Shown: piece after piece, positions 22,218 to 34,104 of the stretch | How the letters are laid out: every line of letters begins with the position of its first letter | Numbering within the stretch: position 1 is the first letter of the stretch | DNA from: Artocarpus heterophyllus | Taxonomy: Eukaryota > Streptophyta > Magnoliopsida > Rosales > Moraceae | NCBI GenBank assembly: GCA_025403435.1 | Contig: CM046342.1 | Span: 16,990,519-17,054,518, forward strand | DNA: 64,000 nucleotides | Reading direction: 5' to 3' | Translations under genes and position numbers: made by a program | Notes under the pieces: model-generated | What the model was told of the DNA's origin: nothing | What the model saw: the letters and a program-made list of their open reading frames with translations, nothing else | The model's database searches: none

Positions 22218-24160
22218 CTAGGCCCCTTCCCCGGCATCGCCTTCCTTGCCTCCTCCGTCGCTTGTGCTCTACACATCCCCATTGTCTCCATCTACTTCAA
22301 CAACCTTCTCACCTTGTTGTTGCTGAGTAGCGCCTTGCTTTTGCTCAGCTATAAGCGACCAGTCAAAGCCCTTAGCCTCAGGGTGCTATCGGATCAGATG
22401 GTCTCGGAGGTCTATCATGCCAAAGTAGTAGTAATTAGCGTGCTCCAAGGATGCCTTAAATTCCTCAATGGCTTGGAAGAGACGGCCGGGGAGCTCTTCC
22501 AAAAATTGTCGGTGCTTGGCCTGTAGAGCCACCAGCTGATCTTTGAGCCAGGCAGCCTCGTCCTTCACCTGCCCAGCCTCTCTTAATGCCTCCTTAGCCT
22601 CCGCCTTGGCTTGAGCGGCGTCCTTCTTGGCCTTTCGAGCTTCCTCTTCGGCTCGAGAAAGAGACATCTTGATTGGTCTAGCTCGATGTTCCTAGCACCG
22701 AGCTTCCTCTCGACTTCCAACTTGTCAAGGAAGGTCTTCTTATGCCTCTCTTTTTCCTTATTAAAATCCTTCAACCCGACTGAGTAGGCCATATGCAAGA
22801 TGGCGCTCATTTGAGGATAACAACACTTCAGTGCTCAATGGAAGGAAAAATAAAAGTCAAGAGGCTCGGGTTGGACAAGCACTTACTATGGTGGCAAAGC
22901 GAAAGGTTGAGAGCAAAAGGCCACAGCGCTCGGCCTGGCGACTGTCACCTGCGTGGCTGACTGGGCAGGGCGTATTGGTGGGGGATTTGTTCTGTTCGGT
23001 TCCCTGAACCGGTCATAACCGGAAAGGGTTTTCCTTCCCTAGCAAGAAGGACTGCTGCCTGGTTGCTTTCGATTTCTCGAATAGGTCTTCGACTACCATG
23101 ATCACGTGGCTCGGTGCCTAAGGCCTCTTAGACCACACATGCCCTTGTTCGAACATCCTCGGCACGGGCTGGTTAGCAGGGACGGTCTCACCGGCTCAGG
23201 CTAAATAATTGCACCTAACATAGAACCACTCGTACTTCTAGAGTTTGTCCGAGTCAGGGTTGCCCAGAATGAAGTCTTTCCTAAAGCCGGTGACGTAATA
23301 CCACCCAGACTGTCGAGCAAGCTTCTTCATTTTATACACTTGTTTAAATGCTTCCAGCGACATTTTAGTTGCCCGGTGGTACCTCCATAACATATACATC
23401 CTGATCAGTGACCGGTAACTGTTCGGGTTAAGCTGGGTCGGGCACACATTAAAATCATTAAGTGTCCAGCATAGAAATGGATGGAATAGGAGGCACAACC
23501 TAGCCCTAAAAAACTCGACGTAGAGCGTTATGCATCCCTCGGGTGGTTCCAGGGGTGAATCGTTCTCCTCGGGCATGATAAGGATCACGTCATCCGGGAT
23601 GTTGAACTTGACAAGTAAGTCTTCCAGCCGAGATTCTATTATAGCACTGGTATAGGCCACTGCTAAAGTCTGCCTAGGGCGGGTCACCCTGTAAGCAGTC
23701 ACCCCCAGACTCGGGTGACCCGGACCCGCTCGTCCTCTTCTATTTCAGACTGCTCTGCCTCCTCTACTTCCTCGATTGCCCATTCCTTGTCGGAGATGTC
23801 CACTGTAATCCTGCCCACGACTTGGACCGAGGCCCCAAAATTTTGGCTAGATCTGCTCAAAACATCGCTGGCTGCCTCCAGCTCGGCTCGTTCTCGGACA
23901 GTAACTCGGGAGGAGCCCACAGTGGCTGCCCCGATGTGAGGGTCCTCACCCCTACACGGCCTGATTGGTCTTTCCCTATCTAGTAGGTTGAGAAACTCCT
24001 ACTTGGGGACTATTTGAGAGTCGACCCTCAATATTTTCTCTAGCCGGCTAGCCCCATCTCGCTTTGGGGATATGCTCTCAACATCAACTTGAACGGTGGA
24101 CGAACTGGCCTCTAGGCTACTTTTCGACCAAGAAATGTCGATATTCTGAGAATCTGACAT
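22218..24160 (-). pseudogene. Tat antisense ORF with PF04195-like domain, decayed
   Basis: The ORF runs against pol. It starts at the ATG at 24160 (MSDSQNIDISWSKSSLEASS) and ends at TAG 22218-22220. The middle (23238-23702) has the block PPEGCITLYVEFFRARLCLLFHPF and LNPNSYRSLIRMY, which I recognise as the plant putative gypsy-type transposon family (PF04195). The C-terminal part (22386-22667) is a strong coiled coil rich in A/E/K, ending LEHANYYYFGMIDLRDHLI. Stops and frameshifts between the parts show decay. The function of this family is not known. Its own TATA-like box lies upstream. Confidence 0.8.
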
Positions 24161-24314
24161 GCCAATCATTTTTGTGCTCCTCGGGAAATTACCTGATCGG
24201 GCTGTGGTAGCTTGGAAACGTAGTCTTCGGGCAAATAACTATAGCTTGGCAGCTAAGAACTTAGTGGGTGCCAAATCTGATCTCAGTCGTATGAAATTGA
24301 CGGAAAGAAATGCC

Positions 24315-24324
24315 CTATTTATAG
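24315..24324 (-). promoter_or_regulatory. TATA-like box upstream of antisense ORF
   Basis: The minus strand reads CTATAAATAG about 155 bases before the ORF's ATG, and a transcription start would fall near 24285. It is separate from the LTR promoter. Confidence 0.5.
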
Positions 24325-24544
24325 CCATTTTAGGCAAAAAATCTGGGCATAAAAAATGAAGAGGTGCGATGATTACACTTGTCAGGTGACGTAGTCAACC
24401 ACAAAGCGACATGTGTCCCTCGGTTAATCTACGCAATCTTTCATCTCACCCTTCTTTGGAGTGCCGTTTGGTCTTCTTTCCTTCAGCCGACCTCACCCAC
24501 TTGGCATAGTCCACCCGGTCGGACACCGACCAGGTGAATTGGGG

Positions 24545-25201
24545 GGCTGAGGGTGAGCTTGGCGCCACTAGCTCGGCGCCACTGTCGAGGAGACAAACTC
24601 CAAGTGGTCGGTCGAATAGCTCGACGGAGCTATCGGGGAGTAAACTATTGGCCTCGATGGCAATGGACTTTGCATCTGAGGTGCTTCTTAGGGCCCCCAG
24701 GGCTGCACCCTAGCAAGTTGCCACCTCGGGCTATGCACCAGCTCGGGTTGGATTATTCTCATTCACAAACTGACTGCTACTTGCCACCATAGGCCAACAA
24801 ACAACAGATAACTCACTGTTAGATGGAAGCCAATCCATCGACAGAGGGATGTGACACTTGTCACCTACTGCCTGACATGCCTTGATGTGACACCTGAGTT
24901 GTGGGTAAAACCCATTTGACACCCAATCCAAATGGTAACCTATAAATAGGAAGCATTTATTGCATGCTAGAGAGAAGTGCTCCTTCCCCCCTAACAAGCT
25001 CTCATCCTCTATCGAGCAACCTCTGCCTTGAGCATTAGAGAGCTCTTGTCTATTGACTGACACCTTTTCTCTCACCTCCGAAGCGTCCCTTCTCTTATTG
25101 CAGGTGCACCCAACCAGGTAGAGGCAAGCCGAGAAGAGCTAGACACCATGCGTAGCGGCATGTGGTGTTGATTCAATGCTAGACCTTGGTAAGCATCAAC
25201 A
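24545..25201 (+). repeat. Tat element 3' LTR
   Basis: The start is equivalent to TGTTGAGGGTGAGC but reads GGCTGAGGGTGAGC after a polypurine tract (AATTGGGGGG, about 24537-24546), so the TG is lost. It ends CATCAACA. It carries a short local duplication of GGCGCCACT near 24561-24583 absent from the 5' LTR. A TATA box is at 24941-24950. Confidence 0.88.
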
Positions 25202-25445
25202 TTAAGTGAATAAAAAAGTCAGGCCAATCAAAAAAATCAATGCATCTTTTTCTCTCCTCTCTCTCCCCTCCAACTTTGGTGTAGAATTCAGTGTAGGTCT
25301 TTTATACTTCTTGCTCCAATGAGAAGATCATGGTGTCCTGGTTCCAACGAGGCATTGTGCCAACCATAACTCTACCAGAGGAAGCCACACTCTCTGGTCA
25401 AAGTGGCAAAAAAACCCCATAACTTTTCAATGAAATCGGCTAAAA
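25202..25445 (+). repeat. Old repeat, right half (continues 5198-5919)
   Basis: It resumes the alignment with the repeat at 60290-60485 (CTCTCTC-rich stretch, then AACTTTGGTG and GCATTGTGCCA blocks). Similarity fades after about 25445. Confidence 0.6.
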
Positions 25446-25976
25446 ATGGGTCCTTTGGTCATAAAATGACCCAAAACTTTTTTTTTTCTGAGTATTTATC
25501 CTTATTTTAACACTTCTTAAAGCTCAAAATTTGTATAAACAACCTAAAAGTAAAATAAAAATTGAAAATATCCTCAAAGCCACAAATAAAGTTCAAATTC
25601 CATAAAAAATACATGAATCTCAAACTTGTTAATGCAAATCCTTAACTACTTTCCATTAAATCATTTTTTGATTGCAAAACATGTGCTAATCTTTAATTTT
25701 AATGAAACATAGAGGAAAACAAAAAAAAAAAAAGGTTAAAAAACCATCACCCTAGCATGTTAACTTGAATCCTCTACCTATTTCCTTTCATTCAAAGATG
25801 AATCCTAGTCTTAGAACTCTTTTAGAAACTTGAAATAAGGCCTAGAAAGTCTCCAAAAGACCAACATACATGTCTAACAACTGTTTAGGATACTTGAAAA
25901 CTAAAAGCATACAAGACTACATTGATCTAGTTTCAGTCTTTTTCATTTTTCACCACCCAAACATTTTTTAAATCAC
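25446..25976. other. AT-rich DNA, no gene seen
   Basis: Low-complexity A/T runs only; I find no domain, repeat pair or RNA gene here. Confidence 0.6.
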
Positions 25977-25979
25977 TTA

Positions 25980-26089
25980 GGGCTTGTTTAGCACACTATA
26001 TTATATTATATTGTATTGCATTGTATTTTTGTATATAATACAATACAATACAATGCAATACAATACAATATGATGTGTCAAATATGCTC
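25980..26089. mobile_element. Small palindromic MITE (PIF/Harbinger-like), 110 bp
   Basis: It starts GGGCTTGTTTAGCACA and ends as the complement of GAGCATATTTGACACA. The whole element folds on itself around ATTGTATTGCATTGTATT. It is flanked by TTA on both sides (25977-25979 and 26090-26092), the target preference of PIF/Harbinger-derived Tourist MITEs. Confidence 0.65.
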
Positions 26090-26092
26090 TTA

Positions 26093-26556
26093 GGGTATGT
26101 TTACCAAACCCTAAAAGAATGTAAAGGAAAAGTTAATGAGATTGTAAAGGAAAGAAAAGTAATGGGAGTGAGTATCATTCATTCCCTTACTAGTATTTAC
26201 TTATTTATTTGATAGTGTAATAGGAAATAGTCTTATTCCCTTTTCTAATATTTACTTACTTAGGGGTGAGGATTATATTCAATGTAATTACTAAAATATC
26301 ATTTTTTACATGACTAGAAGCTATTAAATAGTAACATTTGAATTTGGAGATCTCAGTAAATATGATATTCATTCCCTTTGATAAGAAATCAATACTAAAA
26401 GGAATGAGAGGATTGTTATTCCTTTTTCTTATTTTTTATATCATATGGAGCCCACAAAACTCTCATTACTAGTTTTGTAAGTAAACACATTATTTAAAGG
26501 AAAAGGAGAATCATTCTTTACTTTCCTTTTTCTTTTGATGCACAGTGAACATGCCC
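26093..26556. mobile_element. MITE abutting the previous one, about 464 bp
   Basis: The left end GGGTATGTTTAC pairs with the right end GTGAACATGCCC. The element begins right after the TTA that flanks its neighbour. The right flank is ATT, so a target duplication is not confirmed. The inside is A/G-rich with repeated GGAATGAG-like words. Confidence 0.5.
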
Positions 26557-28276
26557 ATTTTTTGTCTAGATTTATACACCAATGTGCAGAAATCCAATAG
26601 TCATATTGGCTGTTTATATTCTAGAATAAATGCAAAATAACTCTAAATTTAAAGTTAGAAAAAAGAAATTTTTACTCAAAGGTTACAACTTTTGAAATTC
26701 ATGCTTAATTTGCCCATTTTTCAGTCCAAATTTGTGCACCAGTCATATTGTCTATTTAGGAATGAATGCAAAATAATTCTAGACTTAAAGTTGGAAAAAA
26801 CAAATAAAAGTTATGCAAAATAGGACCCGCATGAGGGCAAGCCCAACGAGCCAACATTTGCGTCATTCATGTCGTGCGGGCACACACATTAGGCCCTGGG
26901 TCGAATAATTTGCGCCCCCTTGCAAGTGAGAGAGCCTCTTAGGTACATATTTTTATCCAAGAGGCATAGTACAAATCCCATTAAACTCCACAAGGCAACA
27001 TAACTAAGCATAGTGGGACTCCAATTGTTTACTATATTTGTCAACAAACCAATTCCAATAGGCATAATTTGAACATCAATTTCTCATTTATCCAATAACT
27101 ATTTTGAGCATATGAATATATGATTTCGATCTCTTCGCGACATAGACTACAACTCTACCAAGATCTGTCACATATATGAAAAGGGTCCCACTCTAATATG
27201 GGCCTGAAAATGGTTCATGACAATAGTTTATCAAACTATTTTCTAACATTGTTTCAGGGAACCATGAATCTATTTATTTGTACAGTAATATAAATTGTAG
27301 ATGGTGACTTTCGAGCATAATACACACTTTTGACATGAATAATGTATCGCAAATGATTGAGTAATTTCATAAAATAATGTAATGTATTGATCCTAGATGC
27401 CAGTTTGACTTCAGGGTTTAGTGAAGATGATGTTGAACGGACAAGTGTAGAATCTTAGAGCCTATTTAGTTTGAACTAGCAATTGAAATTATATAAAAGA
27501 AAACACTATAAAAAATAGTTCTAACTACGTTACAAAACATGTTATTAATTTCAAGTCTACTAAAACAATCTCAAGTATTACATATTTGCATGGGTCATCC
27601 TTGTTGTTGGAATCCTACGGGTTGGAAGTGAAGAATACAAGGGGCCCGTTTAATAGTGTTTTTAAAATGAAAATTTTAGTAGATAGTATTTTTCTGAAAC
27701 TAATTATAATAAATAGCAGGTTTTGAAAATATTTATACTAAATATTAAATTTATAGTGTAAATAATTTATTTATCCCTTTATTTATAGTATGAACAATTC
27801 TTATTTAACAGTAAATAGATGTAAAAAGAAACAAATAATTTATTTACGTTATTGTTTACAATATAAATAATTCTTATTTACAAAGTAAATAAGTTATTTT
27901 ACCTCATAAATTTTTGCAATTTACTATAGATAGTCTCAAAAACTGATATTTATTTTAAAAAGATTTAAAAATATACTATGTCTCTCATTTTTACTTTTTA
28001 AAATAGTTTTTTGTTTGGTAAACATATGGACATGTGAATACTTTGGAAAATATATGGGACTAGTTTTAAAATTATATTTGGTTGTATATGGTAGTGTGTT
28101 TTTAAAAACAAAATATTTTTCTAATAAAGGTTAAACTAAACAGAATAAAAAATTTAAAAAAAAAATCCTTTGATGAATTGTCGCCCTCTTTCTCTCTCCT
28201 CCTCTGTCAGCCTCCCTGACAACCATACACCGTCCGCTACTAGAAACTGTAGGTTACAGACACCCATTTGAGGACC
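26557..28276. other. AT-rich intergenic DNA, no gene seen
   Basis: No recognisable coding or RNA gene. GGGGCCCGTTTAATAGTG at 27640 looks like a hAT-type MITE end, but I could not find its partner. Two copies of a short segment (near 26560-26650 and 26710-26800, both with GAATGCAAAATAA) form a local duplication. Confidence 0.5.
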
Positions 28277-28294
28277 TTTTTTTTTTTTTTTTTG

Positions 28295-29440
28295 AAAACC
28301 AAAAGTGGACCAATTGAATGACGATCCTTTGTTCATATTCATCGCCTAATTCAGAACAATGATTAAAATAATAATTAATAGTTTTATTGGACGAAGATTT
28401 TTTTTGTCAGCTTTTGCTGTCTCTTTCCAAAAGAACAAGAGTACTAAGACAGTTATGCTCTTCTTTTGCTGATATGGTAATCTTCTATGTACGTGATATT
28501 GCCAATCACCAACCTTTTTGGAAAGCATGAGCTTTCTAGAAAGAAAACTGCCAAGAACTATTGATTTACTGCACATGATTTAAAAAAAAAAAGATACAAC
28601 AGACAAAGATTCTTTTTATCAACAGAAAACCGTACCATATTTTTGCGTAGAAAAGGAAAGACAACTTGACAGAAGATCCGCAGTTTATGGTTATTTTTAG
28701 AATTAATCCCACAATAGATGGTACTTGTCATCATGTAACACATGATTCTTTGAAATCTGATTACAATTTGATCTTGTCGATCCAATCTCTCACCTCAACC
28801 GCTTCGAGAAAATTGAAATTAAAAATTGGCCCGTTGTATGTGCCAATATTTCTGAATAAAGATGCTTCACAAGACCTATGAAAAATAAAAAAAAATAAAA
28901 AAATTCACTTTAATATCAAGTCTGAGTGGAGTAATGTTAGTACTAGGAGCTAGATTAGAATAATTGATGAACTTTGAGGTTTCAGCATTATGTCTTTTCT
29001 TGTAACTGCATGATCTTTTATGCTAGAAAAAGTAGGATGATCATGATCAAGAATAATCAAAGGGGCATTTGAGGTCATCATCTGGGTTAATTATTAATTT
29101 AAAATTAATTCTTCAGCATGAGGTTAAGGATTCCCACATGATCAACTTACTAAAGATGGGACCACAAGCAAAAAGAAATTAAAGATGGACCAATTAGGTA
29201 ATTATTCTAATTTCTTTGTGAACCACACATAGTATCAAAAGTAAAAAGTATTAAGACTAAAAAAAATTTTTGTAGAAGACCACCTTAATCAATTTTTGAT
29301 GTCCTTTTCCGAGAATTATATCTGCACTTGGTTGTTGGAATAAGTTAATTGAATGAGTAGAATATATTTGCACCCTACAAGTCTGGCTTCCCACGCCATA
29401 ATTAGTGGTCCCTGTCCTCATTTTCTTTTCTCAACTTTTG
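28295..29440 (+). repeat. Duplicated B3-gene flank, copy 1 (without B3 gene)
   Basis: The block 28305-28430 (CCTTTGTTCATATTCATCG, TTGGACGAAGATTT) matches 31000-31095. The block 29305-29430 (GAGAATTATATCTG, CCTACAAGTCTGGCTTCCCACG, ATTAGTGGTCCCT) matches 32073-32180, just upstream of the B3 gene. The expected B3 coding sequence is absent downstream, so this looks like a promoter-side duplicate that lost its gene. Confidence 0.65.
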
Positions 29441-30559
29441 TCGATTTTGGTTCATAGGTTAAAATTATATTCTAATAGGTATATTCAGTTTGAATAGTCT
29501 ACACTGTAAAGTTTATAATACCACAATTATAATATTTTAAACCAAAATCAGTTGAAATTATTGGTTGGAGCTCTTTTTTCAAACATCTTCCCTTTTTTTT
29601 TTTTTTAATTTGAAAGACACAGGAGAACCTTTCCTATCATAAAAACAAACATCTTATACAAATTAAAGAAGCCACTCGCTAGCTGTAAAAGTCAAAATAT
29701 AATTGAAGACAGAAGGTAAATAAACCCTATATCATGAGAAGACTTTTATAATTACCCGAATTCCAAATGCAAAACATACTGATTGTATTGAAAGACACAT
29801 CGATTGTAAATTTGACTAAGAAAATTTTCTAGAAGAGAGCTCAAGTTTAGGGGAAAAAAAAAAGAAGAAGAAAAAGAAGTTCGGAACTCCGGATTTGAAG
29901 ATGCTAGATTGAATACCGAAATCGCAGAAGTAACTAAGCTCATGTAGGGCTTGCTACACATGGGATATTTTTTCTCATAGATGTACTTGGGTTACATTGA
30001 ATGTTACTGTAACATGAATACTGAAATAGTATTTTTAAAATGAACGAAATTGCTAAACTCATTTTCAATTGTATTGCAATGCCAACGGGCAAAGGAAAGA
30101 TCCTATAATATGAGCATGACAAAGAGTATAAAAGAGAAATTGTGATAACAGTAGGAAAGTTACTAGTCCACTTTTAATAATTAAAACTCTTATATGTTAT
30201 AGTAAATTGGTTCTAACTTTTTGATTTTAATTATACTGTCAAACATGCTCTAATTATTTCTATTTCTAGACTTCTAGTGACATTACAATCGAACAAGTCA
30301 TAAGTATATCAAAATTTAATTATAAAAATGGCTTGCTCAAGAATATCTAGTGATACTGTTGAATTGTACTTGCTATTTCCTTTTTATGTTAGATCTGATA
30401 ATCGTTTGGCATACAAATTTGGTCATAGACTCAACTAAAAATTTGACGGCGGTGATTCCAAAACTAGTCAATAGCTGAGGTATTATTTTATTTTTTGTCT
30501 CCAGATAGCCAGCTAGAATCCTCCCAATCAATTGTCGAAGTAGGGACCAATTATGATAT

Positions 30560-32210
30560 TGCAAAAAGAGGGGGAAAAAAAAAAAAAAAAGAAGGCGGCC
30601 AAATGGAGTGATGGACCTACTTGAGCTTAATTTCTATGTGTGTGATTCATCGCATTCAGAATCGTCATGGAAAAGTCAGAAATAGTTCTATTGGTCTGTG
30701 AAGATCTCGTTAGTCAATTTTTGCCGTCCTCTTTAAGCATATAAAAAGATAGTACGGCGTTCAGTTGATAAAATAAGATATATCTGTTTTGTTATTTTTT
30801 ATAATGTTCTCGAATAAATAAACGCCTCAATTATTCTTTGCAATTGATCTTTCCAATAATATTTTACTTAGCATGACAAAGTGCAGAAATAAAAGGGAGA
30901 TGAAGGAATAAAAACTAAGGTACAGATAAATTGAATCCATGATCGATTGCCTTAATCAAGATTGGCACGCAACAAGCAAAAGAAATTAATGAATTGGACT
31001 AATTGGATGGCCATCCTTTGTTCATATTCATCGTCTAATTATGATGATGATGATAAAGATCAGATTTGTTGGACGAAGATTTATTTGGTCAAACTGCTGA
31101 AATAATTGAAGTCATCATAGAAACTATATATTGCCGGCTAGTAGGAATGGATGGGACAGCGCTTTTGTTTTATTTTATTTTATTTATAATCAGATGCACG
31201 TAAAAGCGACAGTGCACTATACGAGTACTTCCAAAAATTCAATATATAGCACCAGACAAATTGATTATAATACATCTAAATTTTAATATTTGTAGGCTAC
31301 AAACATGACATAAGAACATTCTAAAAAACAAAATATGATTTTTGAAACTTCATAAAGTTTGTTTTGTGGATTCGAACATCACAATTTAATTTTCTTTTTC
31401 TTTTTTTCCTACAATTGACCGTGTTCAATAGAGCTTAAAAATCTCTTTCTTAACTCACCTGATCATCCCCACAAACTGGACTAACTGAGTTAGCAACAAT
31501 TAGCTCAATTTTATTGCTATTATCTTTTCTTCTAAATTTGAATTTTGTTTCAAACATTTTATATGTTTAATTTATGAATTAAAGTCACAATTCAAATTCT
31601 TTTTTGCAAAATTTAATTTTTCTTATAAAAAATTAGATTTAACTGAAACTTTTTGTTTAAACCTAAACCTATAAACGACACACTAGATAGGACGGAGAGA
31701 TGAAACTGGCTTTTAACTTTACTTTTTAATTCTTTTTAGCTTGAAGTACAAGTGAAGCTATAAATTATAATACATGAATTACATGCGCATATATAACTTT
31801 AAGATTTGTTTTATGATCTGATTAATCAAACACTGGTAAATCGAACAATACTAATTAATAATTTTTTTTTTAAATCGTTGTCTGTTGTTGTCAAATAGGA
31901 TAAATACTAGGAATAACACTAGAATAACAATCAGAATATGCTTAGCTAGAAAGTCACTTGACGACATCTACATTAATAGTTCTCTCACACGTGGGTGCAC
32001 AAAAAAATATTGCAATAGATTTCTTTTGACCTTAACGGTCTTTTATTGGTTTTTTTTTTTTTTTTTTTTTTTGAGAATTATATCTGTCCTTGATTGTGGG
32101 AACAAATTAAGTCAATGAATCGAATATTTTTGCATCCTACAAGTCTGGCTTCCCACGGGATAATTAGTGGTCCCTCCCTTTATTTTCTTTTCTCAAGTTG
32201 AATTTACAAC
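30560..32210 (+). repeat. Duplicated B3-gene flank, copy 2 (leads into the B3 gene)
   Basis: It contains blocks found in both other copies: CAAATGGAGTGATGGACC (30600), GTTGGACGAAGATTTATTTGGTC (31068), CTTGAAGTACAAGTGAAGCTA (31740) and the CTACAAGTCTGGCTTCCCACG stretch (32138). It probably includes the B3 gene's upstream control region. Confidence 0.65.
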
Positions 32211-32279
32211 GAGATCAAGGCTTTGTCCTTGTCAGGCTGAATACTCTTGCTCTCTAATCTACGAAGGCTTTTTTTTCTT

Positions 32280-32288
32280 TATATATAG
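32280..32288 (+). promoter_or_regulatory. TATA box of B3 gene
   Basis: TATATATAG lies 83 bases before the ATG at 32371, leaving a 5' leader of about 55-60 bases if transcription starts some 30 bases downstream. Confidence 0.5.
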
Positions 32289-32370
32289 ATGGTATTTGCA
32301 AAGAATTTTCAGGAACATTTTTTTTTTTCACTTCTCTATCTTAATTTTTTTAAGTTATACGTACGAACGC

Positions 32371-32757
32371 ATGGCGAAAGTATACTCGAAGGTTCTCTCC
32401 TATACTGATGTAACCCAGAAGTTCACTGTCCCGAGTCATTGGCTAGAAGAAGATTTACTTCCTAAGCTGAAATCAAATGACGAGGCAACAATTTGTGTTC
32501 TTGACCAAACGGATCGTGAGTACCGTTTTGTGTTGAAAGCACGAGAAACAAAAGCTGATCAACCTTATTTGAAGCCTGTTTTTCAGAGTCAAGAATGGCT
32601 TCAGTTTGTCCGAGCCCACAGACTGGTGGCTGAGGATACCATCTACTTCTGGAAGGAGAGACATGGGAGAGATGATATTATAAGGGTCCATGTTCGAGGT
32701 CGTCCCACCCTTCTGAGGTTATTCGGCTTTAACGTTTCTCCACTACATGCAAGCTAA
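32371..32757 (+). CDS. Small single B3-domain DNA-binding protein, 128 aa
   Basis: The reading frame is open from MAKVYSKVLSYTDVTQKFTV to TAA. Nearly the whole protein is one B3 fold, the plant-specific DNA-binding domain of RAV/ARF/REM-type factors. Residues 5-25 fit the first B3 strand and DNA-contact loop (LSYTDVTQKFTVPSHWL). Residues 76-95 fit the conserved W-x-x-F-V-x-x-x-x-L-V-x-x-D-x-I-x-F-W block (WLQFVRAHRLVAEDTIYFW), followed by a basic strand with RVHVRG. No second domain or EAR-type motif is seen. The frame is open upstream to 32167, but that part overlaps the TATA box, so I take 32371 as the start. It is likely a nuclear transcription factor, and the target is unknown. Duplicated flanks surround it. 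Confidence 0.85.
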   Translation: MAKVYSKVLSYTDVTQKFTVPSHWLEEDLLPKLKSNDEATICVLDQTDREYRFVLKARETKADQPYLKPVFQSQEWLQFVRAHRLVAEDTIYFWKERHGRDDIIRVHVRGRPTLLRLFGFNVSPLHAS

Positions 32758-33060
32758 GTAAGTCATAGTTTTTTTTCGGGGGGAGAGACTTAAAATTAAA
32801 AAAAAAGGTCGTCCATGGGACGTTAAATAATAAATAAGAGTCATTCTAGCAGGGCATCTTGTTAGGAATTAATGATGACTTTGTGTCCTGTCATATGTAG
32901 GTTTTCAAATATTTTCCTTGTTCTGGTCTTATGTTGGTTTTCGTAATCATTTTGTTTGTTTGATATTGGAGGATGATTTGTGCCTTTACTAGCTGGGACT
33001 GCTAGTTATTATATGTTCCAGTTTGTCATGTACTGCATGATGTTATGAAATAAAGACTGA
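32758..33060 (+). other. B3 gene 3' UTR with polyadenylation signal
   Basis: AATAAA at 33049-33054 is a fitting poly(A) signal. GTAAGT directly after the stop codon (32758) and CATATGTAG near 32892-32900 resemble intron borders, so the 3' UTR may be spliced. Confidence 0.45.
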
Positions 33061-33101
33061 ATCGTGAGTGATTTTCTCTCCCTATGTATACATGTGTCCA
33101 C

Positions 33102-33250
33102 CACTATAAAAATCGTTTTTAGCCTCCATCGAAACTGTTGTTAAAGAACTTTAGCAATAGTTTTCATACTGATGACCAATTAACAATGGCAATAATTTTC
33201 GTAGCCATAGTTCCTATAATATTAATCGGTAATATTTTAAATATTGACTA
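33102..33250 (+). other. CACTA-terminus-like fragment
   Basis: CACTATAAAAATCG is followed by partly repetitive AGCAATAGTTTT / GGCAATAATTTTCG words, similar to subterminal repeats of CACTA transposons. I found no opposite end or target duplication. Confidence 0.3.
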
Positions 33251-33903
33251 GTTATAAAATTATATAAATGTAAGAATCTGAGCGTGTAATAAACAAATGA
33301 TTTATCTTTCAGTGGTCCAAATTAAGTAGCATTAATATTATGGCTTGTGCAAAGAAGTCATCAATCCGGCCGGTAGAAACGTACGGTCGAAATTTGGGTC
33401 TCGTTTAAAAGGGCTTAAAACAAGTTGCTTTTGCCTCCACGAATATAGATATTTCCTAGGTTGAATTAATTAGGTAGCTAGCCGTTGAGCTTAACTTTTG
33501 GACGATAACAAAATCTATCCTCTTCAAATTTGGAATTTAGAACTTCTATGTTCTTTTTTTATCCCTAATGTTGAGCTGGTTTAAGCTCTCTTCTTAACAA
33601 TTTTCTTAGTCCTGTAACAAGACTTCATAGGTTATTGTGCTGAGTTGCAAAAATATATTTTATCGATCTGTCTTTTAATACTTACTGTCTTCCTTTTTTG
33701 AGAATAAGTATATTCTAAAAGGTTCGTTTCTTCATTCTATGGCAACTCTCGCATTTGGATTCGATTAAAGTCTTCCCAAATTAACTTCTTGAAGGAGTTC
33801 ATTTTTAAAGGAGTGACGTCCTTTAGTTCGTATAACATGCTAAATTATGTGCTTTTTTTGTCATTTTATTTGTAAGGCCATGATCGGATATTTTGGCTTC
33901 TCA

Positions 33904-34104
33904 TATTATACATTTATTTATTTTATTAAGAAACACAATTTTCAAATTTTGCATTTTGTCTTTAGTCAACTATTATACATTCATTTATTTTACTAAGAAA
34001 CACAAATTTCAAATTTTGCATTTTGTCTTTAGTCAACTATTATACATTCATTTATTTTACTAAGAAACACAAATTTCAAATTTTGCATTTTGTCTTTAGT
34101 CAAC
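33904..34104 (+). repeat. Three tandem copies of a 67-bp unit
   Basis: The units are 33904-33970, 33971-34037 and 34038-34104. The second and third are identical; the first differs at three positions. This is a recent local duplication with no coding content. Confidence 0.95.

Larger units (their letters stand above)
5920..25201 (+). mobile_element. Tat-lineage Ty3/gypsy retrotransposon with nested chromovirus
   Basis: The two LTRs (5920-6561 and 24545-25201) begin with TGTTGAGGGTGAGC or its equivalent and end CATCAACA. The flanking 5-mers are ATAAG (5915-5919) and TTAAG (25202-25206), a near-perfect target duplication. The order inside is gag, protease, RT, RNase H (broken by the insertion at 10684-20053), integrase, a spacer, an antisense ORF and a polypurine tract. 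A gypsy pol order plus a PF04195-like antisense ORF points to the Tat/Retand group. Without the nested element it is about 9.9 kb long. Stops throughout gag-pol mark it as old and inactive. Confidence 0.92.

Noticed and set aside
32167..32370. N-terminal extension of the B3 ORF by 68 codons
   Set aside because: It overlaps the TATA box and T-rich runs and gives a low-complexity Phe-rich lead. The ATG at 32371 opens directly into B3 sequence.
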